From an uncultured Anaerolineales bacterium (GTDB lineage: Bacteria > Chloroflexota > Anaerolineae > Anaerolineales > Villigracilaceae), in contig CALGPL010000011.1 of assembly GCA_937960595.1 (NCBI GenBank), positions 1 to 64,000 on the forward strand: a stretch of 64,000 nt of DNA, read 5' to 3'. Positions within the stretch are counted from its first letter, which is position 1, and each line of letters begins with the position of its first letter. The notes beneath the pieces are model-generated. The model saw only the letters and a program-made list of their open reading frames with translations. It did not search any database and was not told the DNA's origin. The translations under genes and the position numbers were made by a program. This document shows, one piece after another, positions 23,784 through 34,094 of this stretch.

Positions 23784-25934
23784 ATGCAGGAGCCGAGCGT
23801 ACTCGATTACGTCAAATCTATTTTCAAAGACTGGAGATCTTTCGCCAGATTCCTCCGCGCCGTCTTCGATGCGGCCCGGCGCGAGGAGTTCAACCGGCAT
23901 TTCTTGGAGGAGATGCCGGTCGAATCGCTCGCCCCGCAGGCCGAGGCAGCGGGTCTTTCTGGAGAGGAGCAACGCCTCTTTCCCTGGCGTCCGCTTCTGG
24001 CGCTCTTCCTGGCCCTGACCGGCCAGTGGTTTCTGGAACGCGGCGTCCAGAACGCCGCGGCGGGGATTCTCTTCTACCTGCTGGCTGGCGGGCTGGCCGT
24101 TTGGAGCCTGGGGCGCGGCGAGTGGCGGCTGGCGAGTCCACCGGCGGCCGGTCAGCGCCGCACCGACGCTCTCGTCATCCGCCTGCTGCCTTTCCTGATC
24201 GGCGTCGTTGGGGGGACGGTCTGCGCGGTGGCGGCTTTCCTCGATTTTGATAACAACCGTTTTACCTGGCATAATGTCCTGCTCTGGGGGCTGGCCGTCG
24301 GTTTCTGGATGTTGGCTTTCTGGCAGCCGCCCCGTCGGCATCCGCGCCTGCCGCGCTCTCCTGCCGCGCGCCGCCAGGATGGACTGTGGGCGGCGCTGGT
24401 TCTGGTTGTTGCGGCTCTGGCCGTCTTCTTCCGCCTCTACCGTTTGGGCGAAGTTCCCGCCGAGCCGTTCAGCGATCACGCCGAGAAAATCCTGGACGTG
24501 TACGATCTCAGCCAGGGGCAGTACAAGATTTTCTTCGAACGCAATACCGGACGAGAGGGACTGCAGATGTACTTGACCCTGGCCGTCGCGCGTTTGTTCA
24601 AGACCGGCCTGTCCTTTCTCAGCCTGAAGATCGGCACGGTGATTTGCGGCCTGTTGACCTTGCCTTACGTTTACCTGCTGGGCCGGGAGGTTGGCAATCG
24701 CCGCGTGGCCTTGCTGGCACTTTTTCTGGTCGGGATGGCCTACTGGCCGAACGTCATCAGCCGCTCCGGTCTGCGTTTCCCGCTCTATCCGCTCTTCGTC
24801 GCGCCTGTTCTTTATTATTTGCTGCGCGGCCTGCGCAATCAGAATCGCAATGATTTCATCCTGGCCGGTTTTTTCCTCGGCCTGGGCTTGCACGGCTACA
24901 GTCCCTTTCGCATCGTACCGTTGCTGGTCGTGGTCGGAGTGGGGCTGCACATGTTCCATCACCACCCGCGGCGCGCCTGGATGCGGGCGGTCATCTGGAT
25001 TGGCATCGTCGCGGTGATTGCCCTGTTGGTTTTCCTGCCGCTCTTGCGCTACGCTTTCGACAACCCCGGGCTGTTCTCGTACCGCGCCATGTCTCGCCTG
25101 GGGACGGTCGATCAGCCTCTGCCCGGCCCCGCCTGGCAAATCTTCCTCTCGAATGTGTGGAAGGGCTTGCTGATGTTCAACTGGGATGACGGCGAGATTT
25201 GGGTGCATTCCATCCCTCACCGCCCGGCGCTGGACTTGATCTCGGCGGCCTTGTTCTTGCTGGGAGGGGTGCTCGTCTCTGTCCGTTACTTACGCCGGCG
25301 TCACTGGCTGGATCTCTTCCTGCTGCTCTCCATCCCCATTCTGCAACTGCCCTCGACCCTTTCTCTGGCTTTCCCGGCCGAGAATCCGGCGCTCAACCGG
25401 GCGGGCGGCGCTTATCTGCCGGCCTTGTTGCTGGCCGCCCTGGCGCTCGATGGACTGGCGGACAGCCTCCAGGCGCGTACCAGCCGCCGGCTGGGTCCGT
25501 GGCTGGCCAACGGTCTCGTCGTCCTGCTCCTGATGTGGTCTTCTTTCCAGAATTTCCATCTGGTTTTCGTTCAGTATGACCGTCAGTTCCGGGAGGGAGC
25601 GTGGAATTCGTCCGAGATGGGGTCGGTCATTGCCGAGTTCCGTCAGGATTACGGCACCACCGACACAGTCTGGATCGTGGCCTATCCCCACTGGGTGGAC
25701 ACGCGCCTGCCGGGCGTCTGGGCCGGCATTCCCAATCGGGATTTTGCCATCTGGCCCGAACAAATCGAAATGACCCTGCCGCTGGCCGGCCCCAAGATGT
25801 TCCTGCTCCGCCCCGATGACCTGAATGGCCTCGAGACATTGCAGACTCTCTATCCGCAGGGACAGATGCGCCGCTTCGCCTCCCAGGTGGCAAGTCATGA
25901 CTTCTTGATTTACTTCGTCCCGGCCGAGCCGTGA
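23784..25934 (+). CDS. GT39-family (ArnT/PMT-like) membrane glycosyltransferase
   Basis: A 716-residue polytopic membrane protein. After a cytoplasmic N-terminal stretch (about 1-60) there are about 12 hydrophobic helices. The first extracytoplasmic loop carries the acidic GT39 motif region EPFSDHAEKILDVYDLSQG, followed by RNTGREGLQMYLTLAV. A soluble C-terminal domain begins after about residue 570. The family transfers sugars from polyprenyl-phosphate donors on the outer membrane face. The gene lies 18 nt after the methyltransferase with a weak GAGG site. The acceptor (protein or lipid) is not evident. Confidence 0.83.
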   Translation: MQEPSVLDYVKSIFKDWRSFARFLRAVFDAARREEFNRHFLEEMPVESLAPQAEAAGLSGEEQRLFPWRPLLALFLALTGQWFLERGVQNAAAGILFYLLAGGLAVWSLGRGEWRLASPPAAGQRRTDALVIRLLPFLIGVVGGTVCAVAAFLDFDNNRFTWHNVLLWGLAVGFWMLAFWQPPRRHPRLPRSPAARRQDGLWAALVLVVAALAVFFRLYRLGEVPAEPFSDHAEKILDVYDLSQGQYKIFFERNTGREGLQMYLTLAVARLFKTGLSFLSLKIGTVICGLLTLPYVYLLGREVGNRRVALLALFLVGMAYWPNVISRSGLRFPLYPLFVAPVLYYLLRGLRNQNRNDFILAGFFLGLGLHGYSPFRIVPLLVVVGVGLHMFHHHPRRAWMRAVIWIGIVAVIALLVFLPLLRYAFDNPGLFSYRAMSRLGTVDQPLPGPAWQIFLSNVWKGLLMFNWDDGEIWVHSIPHRPALDLISAALFLLGGVLVSVRYLRRRHWLDLFLLLSIPILQLPSTLSLAFPAENPALNRAGGAYLPALLLAALALDGLADSLQARTSRRLGPWLANGLVVLLLMWSSFQNFHLVFVQYDRQFREGAWNSSEMGSVIAEFRQDYGTTDTVWIVAYPHWVDTRLPGVWAGIPNRDFAIWPEQIEMTLPLAGPKMFLLRPDDLNGLETLQTLYPQGQMRRFASQVASHDFLIYFVPAEP

Positions 25935-25950
25935 CCTTCGAGGATGGTTT

Positions 25951-28900
25951 ATGGGTGTTGCCAACCGTCATGCAAGTAAACTGAATCTGGCCTGCGACCT
26001 GCTTTTCCTCCTCGTTCTGTTGATGGCCGTCCTTCTGCGCGCCACCGGCCTGGACTGGGGCGAGTTTGCCCACCAGCACCCGGACGAATTGTTCCTGACT
26101 TCCGTGACCGCCGACATCCAGCCGGTCGGCAGTTTGCGGGAATATTTCGATACCGATCGGTCCAGCCTCAACCCCCAGAATCGTGGGCATGGCTTCTTCG
26201 TGTACGGCACTCTGCCGATCTTCCTGACCCGCTATGCGGCCGAATGGAGCGGGGCGACCAACATCAAACTCATCGGCCGTCAACTCTCTGCCCTGGCCGA
26301 TTTGGGGACGATCATCCTGCTCTATTTCATGGTCGCCCGCGTCTATTCTCGCGGCGTGGCGTTGCTGGCGGCCGCCTTTTCGTCGCTGGCGGTGATGCAG
26401 ATTCAGCAGGCGCATTTCTACACTGCCGATCATTTCGTCAACTTCTTCCTGTTCCTGGCGCTCTGGTTTGCCGTCCTGATCGCCGAACGGCGTTGGCCGG
26501 GCGTTTCGGTCGAACTGCCTGCCAGACAGGCCGCAAACGAAGCAGAGGCCGAGGCGCAACTGCGCGAACGGCTTCGCCGCCTGCTGGCGGCCTTTCTGCG
26601 CGACCGCCTGACCTGGTACAGTCTCGCTTTCGGCGCCGCGCTCGGCATGGCGGTGGCCTGTAAGATCAACGCGGCCTTTGGGGCTCTCCTCCTGCCGGCG
26701 GCGCTGGTCGTGGCCTATTTCCGCGCCGATGAGGCCGCGGCGTCCCCTTCCGATCCGGCGCGGCAGGAAGCGTTCTGGCGCTATGTCTGGGTCTATTTGA
26801 TTCTGGGCGGCCTGGCAGCGCTGCTTTTCTTCCGCATTTTCCAGCCGTATGCCTTCGATGGTCTCCTGCCCAACCCCGAATGGATTGCCAGCATCCGTTC
26901 TCAGCGCCAGCAGGTGGGCGCCGACCTGCCCTGGAACCTGCAATGGGTGCGCCGCTCGCGGCTGTTCTCTTTCCAGAACCTGACCGTCTGGGGACTCGGC
27001 CTGCCGCTCGGCGCGCTGGCCTGGGCCGGTTTTCTCGCCATGGGCTGGCGCATCCTGCGCCGTGACTGGAGCCGGCATCTCCTGCTGTGGGGCTGGACTC
27101 TGGCTTATTTCACCTGGCAATCGCTGCAATTTAATGCCACCATGCGCTACCAGTTGCCGGTCTATCCGCTCCTGGCCATGATGGCAGCCTGGGGCGTCTT
27201 TGCGCTCCTCGGCGGGCCGCTTCCCAAACGAGACCCCCGCCGCGCCCGTTGGCTGCGTCTTCTCGGCGGGCTGCGAAAGGCCGCCGCACTGTGGATTGCT
27301 TTCGTCGTCTTGGCCCTCACTGCTGCCTGGGCGGTGGCTTTCCATAGCATCTACCTGCGCCCCGAACCGCGCATCGCCGCCTCGCAGTGGATCTACCAAA
27401 ACGTCCCCGGCCCGATCAACCTGCAAATCCGTCAGACCGACGGGCAGCGCTACCAACAGCCGCTTCCCTTTCCGAGCGGTTTCCTGATCGGGGCAGGCCA
27501 GCCTTACGAGACGGTGTTCGTTGCTCATCAGGAGGGACTTTTGGAGGGGGTGACCTTCGGCCACCTCCTCGACACGGCCGCGGCAGGAGAGGTGACCCTG
27601 CGCCTGACCGTTCTGGATCGGACCTCTGCAGACTCTCCCCTGGCCTCGGCTGTGCTGACGGCCGATTTCGCCTCCCGTACCGACCCGCGCGGCGAATCCT
27701 ACACCCTGAGTTTCGACGCGCCTGTTCCTGTGCAAAACGGTCAGTTCTACGTCTTGCGCCTCGAAGCCGATGGCGGCGCGCTGACCTTCTCCGGCGCATC
27801 GCTGGTCAATGAGACGGATTACGACTACGGCCTCCCCTTCCGGGTGGCTGGCTACGACCCCTATGGCGGCATCTACCGCGGCGATCTGAACCTCCAGGTC
27901 TACTGGCCCGACAATGCCGACAAACGCACCCGCCTGCTCACCTGCCTCGAACAGGGCGATTACATCCTCATTCCCACCAACCATCAGTATGGACAAATCA
28001 CGCGCCTGCCGGAGCGTTATCCCCTGACTACACACTACTACCGCGAGTTGATCGGCTGTCCGCCCGACCGCGAGATTGCCTGGTGTTACCGCGTCGCCGA
28101 GCCGGGCATGTTCGAGGGCCGGCTGGGGTACGATCTGGTGGCAGTGTTCACCTCTTACCCGACCCTCGGCCCGTGGACGATCAACGATCAGGCAGCGGAG
28201 GAAGCCTTCACCTTTTACGATCATCCCAAGGTGCTGATCTTTCGGCGCCGACCGGACTTCGACCTTGAACGGGTGGCGGCCAGTTTGCAGTCGGTTGACC
28301 TCAGCCAGGTGGTCAACCTGACGCCCCGCCAGGCGGACGATTATCGCAGCACCCTGCTCCCGCCCGAGCGGCTGGCGGCCCAGCAGGCGGGCGGAACTTG
28401 GGCCGAGTTGTTCGACCGCCAGGTCTGGTACAACCGTTTCCCCGGCCTGGGGGCGGCGCTCTGGTATTGGGTCGTCTTTGGCGTCGGCCTGCTGGCCTAC
28501 CCGCTGGTGCGGGCCGCGCTGCCGGGGTTGGCCGACAAGGGCTACCCTCTGGCGCGCATGGCCGGCTTGCTGCTGTGGGCCTGGTTCTCCTGGCTGGCAG
28601 GGTCGGCGGGCATTCCCTACAGCAAAACGACCATCGCCGTCTGTCTGGGGCTGGTGGCGCTGATCGGCGCGCTGCTGGCCTATCGTCAGCGGGACGAGTT
28701 GCGGGAAGAGTGGCGCACGAAGAAGCAGTATTTCCTGATGGTCGAATTGCTCTTCCTGTTCTTTTTCCTGTTCGATCTCGGCATCCGCCTTGGCAATCCG
28801 GACATGTGGCATCCCTCTAAGGGCGGCGAGCGGCCGATGAATTTTTCGTACTTCAACGCCATTCTGCGCAGCACCACTTTCCCGCCCTATGATCCGTGGT

Positions 28901-30900
28901 TTGCGGGCGGGTACATCAACTATTACTACTTCGGCTACGTGATTTTCGGCACGCCGGTCAAATTGCTCGGCATTCTGCCTTCGATTGCCTGGAACTTGCT
29001 CCTGCCGACGCTGTATGCGCTGCTGGCGCTGAGCGCCTTCTCGGTGGGCTGGAATTTGGTCGGCAAGGGCAAAGAAGAGGGAAAAATGGGGTCTCTTCTG
29101 CGCCAGCCGGCTTTTCTGGCCGGCATGGCGGCCGCGGCGGCGATGGTTCTGTTGGGAAATCTGGGCATCGTTCGGCTGTTTTATCAGGGATTCCAGCGGG
29201 TGGGCGCGCCGGGCGGCCTCATCGTTGACGGGGATGTTTTCCGGCGGCTGGGCTGGGCGGTCAAGGGATTTTTCCAGGTGCTGGCGGGGGTTCACCTTCC
29301 CATCGGCCGCGGCGACTGGTATTGGTTCCCCAGCCGCGTCATCCCCGCCCCGGGCGATGTGGAGCCGATCACCGAGTTCCCGGTCTTCACCTTCCTCTAC
29401 TCGGACATGCACGCCCACAACTTGTCCATGCCGGTTGAGGTGCTATCGATTGCCTGGGTGCTTTCCGTCCTGCGCGGCCGGTTCCGGCGCCGCTCGCCGC
29501 TCGATCTGGCGGTGTGTTTCCTGTTCGGCGGCCTGGTCATCGGCGCTCTCTACCCCATCAACCTTTCGGACATCTACACCTACCTGCCGCTCGCGTTCGT
29601 CGCCCTGGCCTACACCGTCTGGCGCTACGTGGATGTGACCGCCATTCCATTGCTGAAACGCCTGCCGCCCTGGCTGGCCCGGCTTCTGCTGGTGGCCGTC
29701 AGCATCCTGACCCTGACTCTGCTGGCCTATCTGATGTACCAGCCTTACCGCCACTGGTACGTCCAGGCCTACGGGCGGGTGGGCTGGTGGAAGGGGACGC
29801 GCACGCCCCTTTCGTCCTATTTGACTCACTGGGGCGTCTTCCTGTTCGTGATCGTTTCGTGGATGGTTTGGGAGACGCGCGAGTGGATGGCGGCCACGCC
29901 TCTCTCGGCGCTGCGCCGTCTCAAACCCTATCTCAATCTGATCCTGGCTGCCCTCTTTTTCCTTTTCCTGCTGATGGTCGTTCAGCAAGTTTCGGTCGTT
30001 CTGCCCTCTAACTACGCGCCCTGGAAGGGAATCAGCATCATCTGGCTGGTGTTGCCGTTGGCGGCCTGGGCAGGCGTCCTTCTCTTGCGTCCCGACCTGC
30101 CGGATTCGCGTCGGCTGGTTCTCTTCCTGGTCGGTACGGCGCTCATGCTGACTTTGATGGTCGAGATGGTGGTCGTCAGCGGTGACATCGGCCGCATGAA
30201 CACCGTCTTCAAGTTCTACCTTCAGGCCTGGATTTTGCTCGGCCTGAGCGCCGCAGCGGCGTTTGCCTGGCTGCTGCCCGAGATGGTCAAATGGACGTTC
30301 CGCTGGCGCACTTTCTGGCAGTTGACCGCCACGCTCCTCTTCACTTTTTCGGGGCTGTTCCTGCTGCTGGGCGGCATGGACAAGATTCAGGACCGCATGA
30401 CACCGACGGCCCCCCACAGCCTCGACAGCATGGCATACATGGCCACCTCGCAGTATTTCGACTACGGCGTGATGATGGACCTGGGCGAGGACTATCGCGC
30501 CATCCGGTGGCTGCAGGACAACGTTGAGGGATCGCCGGTCATCGTCGAGGCTAATATCCCCGAATACCGCTGGGGATCGCGCTACACGATCTATACCGGT
30601 CTGCCTGGCGTGGTCGGATGGAACTGGCATCAGCGCCAGCAGCGCGCCCTGACCCCCGAATGGGTCACGAACCGGGTGGAAGAGGTCAACCGCTTCTATG
30701 CCACCACCGACTCGATCATTGTGCGCGATTTCCTGGTCAGGTACAATGTCCGCTATATCATCGTTGGGCAGTTGGAGCGCGCCGTCTATGCCGGCGGCTA
30801 CGGCCTTTGGAAATTCGAGTGGTTCGAGGGCCGTTTCTGGCGGGAGGTTTACCGTGACGGACAGACGGTGATTTATGAAGTGATCGAAGAGGCGAGGTAA
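25951..30900 (+). CDS. GT39-like/YYY (DUF2298) fusion membrane protein
   Basis: A 1649-residue giant. The N-terminal half (about 1-480) is GT39-like: DWGEFAHQHPDELFLTSVTAD (about 35-55) is an acidic first-loop motif, and about 10 helices follow. Residues about 480-830 are a soluble domain (beta-rich, starting near GPINLQIRQTDGQ). The C-terminal half (about 930-1649) is the YYY family: HPSKGGERPMNFSYFNAILR, then GGYINYYYFGYV at about 987-998, VFTFLYSDMHAHNLSMPVEV, and RMNTVFKFYLQAWILL. This region matches the neighbouring 933-residue paralogue along its whole length. YYY proteins are described for Chloroflexota and archaea and are of unknown biochemistry; a role in polyprenyl-linked glycan transfer is inferred. 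The frame is intact. Confidence 0.85.
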   Translation: MGVANRHASKLNLACDLLFLLVLLMAVLLRATGLDWGEFAHQHPDELFLTSVTADIQPVGSLREYFDTDRSSLNPQNRGHGFFVYGTLPIFLTRYAAEWSGATNIKLIGRQLSALADLGTIILLYFMVARVYSRGVALLAAAFSSLAVMQIQQAHFYTADHFVNFFLFLALWFAVLIAERRWPGVSVELPARQAANEAEAEAQLRERLRRLLAAFLRDRLTWYSLAFGAALGMAVACKINAAFGALLLPAALVVAYFRADEAAASPSDPARQEAFWRYVWVYLILGGLAALLFFRIFQPYAFDGLLPNPEWIASIRSQRQQVGADLPWNLQWVRRSRLFSFQNLTVWGLGLPLGALAWAGFLAMGWRILRRDWSRHLLLWGWTLAYFTWQSLQFNATMRYQLPVYPLLAMMAAWGVFALLGGPLPKRDPRRARWLRLLGGLRKAAALWIAFVVLALTAAWAVAFHSIYLRPEPRIAASQWIYQNVPGPINLQIRQTDGQRYQQPLPFPSGFLIGAGQPYETVFVAHQEGLLEGVTFGHLLDTAAAGEVTLRLTVLDRTSADSPLASAVLTADFASRTDPRGESYTLSFDAPVPVQNGQFYVLRLEADGGALTFSGASLVNETDYDYGLPFRVAGYDPYGGIYRGDLNLQVYWPDNADKRTRLLTCLEQGDYILIPTNHQYGQITRLPERYPLTTHYYRELIGCPPDREIAWCYRVAEPGMFEGRLGYDLVAVFTSYPTLGPWTINDQAAEEAFTFYDHPKVLIFRRRPDFDLERVAASLQSVDLSQVVNLTPRQADDYRSTLLPPERLAAQQAGGTWAELFDRQVWYNRFPGLGAALWYWVVFGVGLLAYPLVRAALPGLADKGYPLARMAGLLLWAWFSWLAGSAGIPYSKTTIAVCLGLVALIGALLAYRQRDELREEWRTKKQYFLMVELLFLFFFLFDLGIRLGNPDMWHPSKGGERPMNFSYFNAILRSTTFPPYDPWFAGGYINYYYFGYVIFGTPVKLLGILPSIAWNLLLPTLYALLALSAFSVGWNLVGKGKEEGKMGSLLRQPAFLAGMAAAAAMVLLGNLGIVRLFYQGFQRVGAPGGLIVDGDVFRRLGWAVKGFFQVLAGVHLPIGRGDWYWFPSRVIPAPGDVEPITEFPVFTFLYSDMHAHNLSMPVEVLSIAWVLSVLRGRFRRRSPLDLAVCFLFGGLVIGALYPINLSDIYTYLPLAFVALAYTVWRYVDVTAIPLLKRLPPWLARLLLVAVSILTLTLLAYLMYQPYRHWYVQAYGRVGWWKGTRTPLSSYLTHWGVFLFVIVSWMVWETREWMAATPLSALRRLKPYLNLILAALFFLFLLMVVQQVSVVLPSNYAPWKGISIIWLVLPLAAWAGVLLLRPDLPDSRRLVLFLVGTALMLTLMVEMVVVSGDIGRMNTVFKFYLQAWILLGLSAAAAFAWLLPEMVKWTFRWRTFWQLTATLLFTFSGLFLLLGGMDKIQDRMTPTAPHSLDSMAYMATSQYFDYGVMMDLGEDYRAIRWLQDNVEGSPVIVEANIPEYRWGSRYTIYTGLPGVVGWNWHQRQQRALTPEWVTNRVEEVNRFYATTDSIIVRDFLVRYNVRYIIVGQLERAVYAGGYGLWKFEWFEGRFWREVYRDGQTVIYEVIEEAR

Positions 30901-30904
30901 AGGG

Positions 30905-31255
30905 ATGGGCGACTTCCTTCTCCACGTCACCACCCGTGCGGCCTGGCTGGCGGCTCAGGCAGCAGGTCGCTACGTTGCCGACTCGCTGGCAGCAGAAGGG
31001 TTCATCCACTGTTCTCTGGCCTCGCAAGTGTTGCGTGTAGCCAACACCCTCTTTCGCGATCAGAACGACCTGGTGCTGCTGGTCATCGATCCGGACCGTC
31101 TGACCTCGGCGCTGCGGTGGGAGCCGGCTGCCGACCAGCCGGACGAAATCTTCCCGCACATCTACGGTCCGCTGAACCCGGAGGCAGTCGTGGGGGTTTT
31201 GCCTTTCGAACAGGACGAGGCGGGCTTCCATTTGCCTGCCGAATTGACCGAGTGA
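30905..31255 (+). CDS. DUF952-family protein
   Basis: A 116-residue soluble protein. DUF952 hallmarks are the N-terminal LLHVTTRAAW, EGFIHCSLASQVLRVAN, LLVIDPDRL and FPHIYGPLN. The family is small, widespread and of unknown function; related folds bind nucleotides or act on ADP-ribose-like compounds, which is not shown here. It sits between the two YYY genes, 4 nt after the first and 15 nt before the second, so it is in the same operon, which is an unusual place for this family. Confidence 0.87.
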   Translation: MGDFLLHVTTRAAWLAAQAAGRYVADSLAAEGFIHCSLASQVLRVANTLFRDQNDLVLLVIDPDRLTSALRWEPAADQPDEIFPHIYGPLNPEAVVGVLPFEQDEAGFHLPAELTE

Positions 31256-31270
31256 CTGGGCGGCTTCGAG

Positions 31271-34072
31271 ATGCTTGCTTTTCTTGCCTGGTATTTGCTG
31301 ATTTCCTTTCTTGGCTGGCTGAGTTTTCCGCTGGCCTACCGTCTCTTCCCGGCGCTGGCCGACCGCGGTTATGCGCTGGGGCGCGCCCTTGGCCTGCTGG
31401 GGTGGGGCGTGCTCTTCTGGCTGCTGACCTCGTTGGGCTTCCTCCGCAACGACCTCAGCGGTCTCTTGCTGGCGCTCTTCCTCCTGGCTGCGCTCAGCGC
31501 CTGGGCGTTGAGGCAGCCGGCCCGTGTCGGGGAGCAGGACGCTCGTTCGCAGCCGTCGCTGGCGGCGGGTCTCGATTCGCTCGCTGCCTGGCTAAAAGCC
31601 AATCTTCGCCTGGTGATCGTTGTCGAGGCGGTTTTCTTGCTGGCTTTTGCGGGCTGGGCAGGGGTGCGGGCGGCCAATCCCGAGATCGTCGGGACCGAGA
31701 AGCCGATGGAATTGGCCTTCATCAACGCCATCCTGCGCTCGGAGACTTTCCCGCCTCACGACCCCTGGCTTTCGGGTTATGCCATCTCGTACTATTACTT
31801 CGGCTATGTATTGACCGCCATGCTGGCCAAATTGACCGGCACGCTCGGCAGCGTGGCTTTCAACCTGATGCTGGCGCTGGTCTTTGGGCTGGGGGCGATC
31901 GGCGCCTATGGGTTGCTCTATAATCTGCTGGCTCTTTGGCGGCAACGGCGCGGCAGCAGCGGCGAGAGTTCTCCTTCGCTGTCCCTGCCTCTGCTGGCGC
32001 CGCTTTTCCTGCTCCTGATGGGAAACGCGGAGGGCTTTTTGGAAGTCCTCCACCGGGCGGGTTTGTTCTGGCGCCGGAACGCCGCCGGGGCGGCCTCGTC
32101 TTCCTTCTGGACCTGGCTCAACATCAAAGATCTCAACGTGCCGCCCTCCCCGCTGCCCGGCTGGATGCCCGATCGCTACCTTTGGTGGTGGCGCGCCTCG
32201 CGCGTCCTGCAGGATTTCAATCTGCGGGGCGTGCCGTTCGGCGAGGTGATTGATGAATTCCCCTTCTTCTCGTTCCTTTTGGGCGACCTGCATCCGCACG
32301 TCCTGGCCATCCCGTTTGGATTGCTGGCCCTGGCCGCGGCGCTGAATCTTTTCCTGGGCGGCTGGCGCGCCCGCCCGGAGCATTGGCGCATTCGCCTCGA
32401 TCTGCGCACCTGGGCCTGGATCGGAGCCGGGATGATTCTGCTCGGCGCCGTGGTGCTCGGTCTTGCCGTTGGACAGACAGTGGAGACGATCCGTGAAGTC
32501 CGTCAGGACATGGCGCCTCTTCGGTCGCCGCTCTTCGACCTGTTTCCGGCGTTTCTGATCGTGCTGATGTGTTTGTGGGCCTCCGCGTTCATTTTGGAAG
32601 AGATCGTCCCCTTCTCGGTTTACGGCTGGACGGTCTTTGCGCGCCGCGACCTAGGCGAGTACGTGTTCCGCTATCCTCTCGAGATTTCTCCTGTGGGATT
32701 GCTGTTCCTCGGCTTGCTGGCCGGCGGGATGGCGTTCCTGAACATTTGGGACATCCTGTTTGGGCTGACTCTGTTTTGCGGCGCCTATCTTCTGGAACGC
32801 CTCTCGCAGCGCGGTTGGGGCTGGGGCCGCCTGGCCGAGACGATTCTCTTGGGCCTGCCGGTGATCGGCCTGGCCGGGCTGTTCTATCTGCCGTTCTTCG
32901 TCAGTTTTTCTTCGCAGGCGGGCGGCATTCTGCCGAATCTGGTCACCCCCACGCGCGGCGCGCATCTGTGGATCATGTTTGCGCCTCTTCTGCTGCCGAT
33001 CTTTGCGTACCTGCTGCTCTACCTGCGCCGCGGCGAGGGTCAGCCCGCTGCTTGGCGAGACGGTTTCGGGCTGGCCGCCGCGATCGGCGCCTTCTTGTGG
33101 GGCTTCTCCTGGCTCGTGGCGCTGCTGGTCAATGGCCTGCATCCCGAAATCGTCTCCGCTTTCCTCGACCAGAACGGGGTCGCCAGCCTGGGAGACCTGT
33201 TTGTCGGGGCGCTGCGCGCCCGCCTCGCCGCGCCCGGCGCGTGGTTGACGCTGCTCCTGCTGCTGGGGCTGGCGCTGGCTTATTTCCTTCGCCTGGCGGC
33301 TCGGCCGCGGCAGGCCGTTGCCCGGTCCTCGGATGACTCGCCCCCGTCGGCAGCGGTCTTCGCCCTCTTCTTGATCCTCGTCGGCGGGCTGCTCGTCCTG
33401 GGACCGGAATACCTGTACCTGCGCGATTTGTTCGGGACGCGCATGAACACCGTGTTCAAATTCTATTATCAGGCCTGGATGGTCTGGAGCCTGGCGGCGG
33501 CCTTTGGGACGGCCGTCCTGCTGCAACGTCTGCGGGCGGCGGGGGGCGTTCTCTTCCGCCTCGGCCTTGGTCTGCTCCTGATCGTCGGCCTCACCTACCC
33601 GGTCCTCAGCCTGCTGACCAAGACGAACAATTTTCGTCCCTTCTACGGTTGGACGCTGGACGGGGCGGCGCATCTCGATTACGAGAATCCCGGCGACGCC
33701 GACGCCGTCCGCTGGCTGCGCTCGGCGCCGTTTGGGGTCGTGGCCGAAGCCGGTTCTCCCGGCGGGAGTTACACGTATTACAGCCGCATCTCCACCCACA
33801 GCGGCCTGCCAACCGTGCTGGGCTGGCCCGGCCACGAAGGACAATGGCGCGGCGGCTACGAAGTGCAGGGCAGCCGTCAGGCTGACTTGCAGCGCCTGTA
33901 TGTGACCACCGACTGGCAGGAGGCGCAGGCCATCTTGAGCCGCTATGCCATCCGCTACGTGGTAGTCGGGCCGCTCGAGCGCGGCACCTATCCCGTCGAG
34001 GAGGCCAAGTTCCAGCAGTACCTGATTGTCGGCTATCGTAACGCCGAGGTCACCATTTACGTCGTCCCCTGA
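31271..34072 (+). CDS. YYY (DUF2298) family membrane protein
   Basis: A 933-residue polytopic protein, the stand-alone form of the C-terminal half of the fusion upstream. Signature blocks are NPEIVGTEKPMELAFINAILR, HDPWLSGYAISYYYFGYV (tyrosine triplet at about 174-176), DEFPFFSFLLGDLHPHVLAIP, and RMNTVFKFYYQAWM, the last nearly the same as in the fusion. It has about 17-19 hydrophobic helices and a soluble end (DYENPGDADAVRWLR, then ATRY-like loops). The start codon follows the DUF952 gene with a weak site. The two paralogues are probably parts of one membrane complex (inference). Confidence 0.87.
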   Translation: MLAFLAWYLLISFLGWLSFPLAYRLFPALADRGYALGRALGLLGWGVLFWLLTSLGFLRNDLSGLLLALFLLAALSAWALRQPARVGEQDARSQPSLAAGLDSLAAWLKANLRLVIVVEAVFLLAFAGWAGVRAANPEIVGTEKPMELAFINAILRSETFPPHDPWLSGYAISYYYFGYVLTAMLAKLTGTLGSVAFNLMLALVFGLGAIGAYGLLYNLLALWRQRRGSSGESSPSLSLPLLAPLFLLLMGNAEGFLEVLHRAGLFWRRNAAGAASSSFWTWLNIKDLNVPPSPLPGWMPDRYLWWWRASRVLQDFNLRGVPFGEVIDEFPFFSFLLGDLHPHVLAIPFGLLALAAALNLFLGGWRARPEHWRIRLDLRTWAWIGAGMILLGAVVLGLAVGQTVETIREVRQDMAPLRSPLFDLFPAFLIVLMCLWASAFILEEIVPFSVYGWTVFARRDLGEYVFRYPLEISPVGLLFLGLLAGGMAFLNIWDILFGLTLFCGAYLLERLSQRGWGWGRLAETILLGLPVIGLAGLFYLPFFVSFSSQAGGILPNLVTPTRGAHLWIMFAPLLLPIFAYLLLYLRRGEGQPAAWRDGFGLAAAIGAFLWGFSWLVALLVNGLHPEIVSAFLDQNGVASLGDLFVGALRARLAAPGAWLTLLLLLGLALAYFLRLAARPRQAVARSSDDSPPSAAVFALFLILVGGLLVLGPEYLYLRDLFGTRMNTVFKFYYQAWMVWSLAAAFGTAVLLQRLRAAGGVLFRLGLGLLLIVGLTYPVLSLLTKTNNFRPFYGWTLDGAAHLDYENPGDADAVRWLRSAPFGVVAEAGSPGGSYTYYSRISTHSGLPTVLGWPGHEGQWRGGYEVQGSRQADLQRLYVTTDWQEAQAILSRYAIRYVVVGPLERGTYPVEEAKFQQYLIVGYRNAEVTIYVVP

Positions 34073-34094
34073 GTTGCGGGTAAAATTAGGCATC

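Noticed and set aside
25627..29418. 1263-codon open frame on the minus strand
   Set aside because: It lies opposite the GT39 and GT39-YYY genes, has a repetitive Arg/Gln/Glu-rich composition and no motif or ribosome site. Shadow frame.
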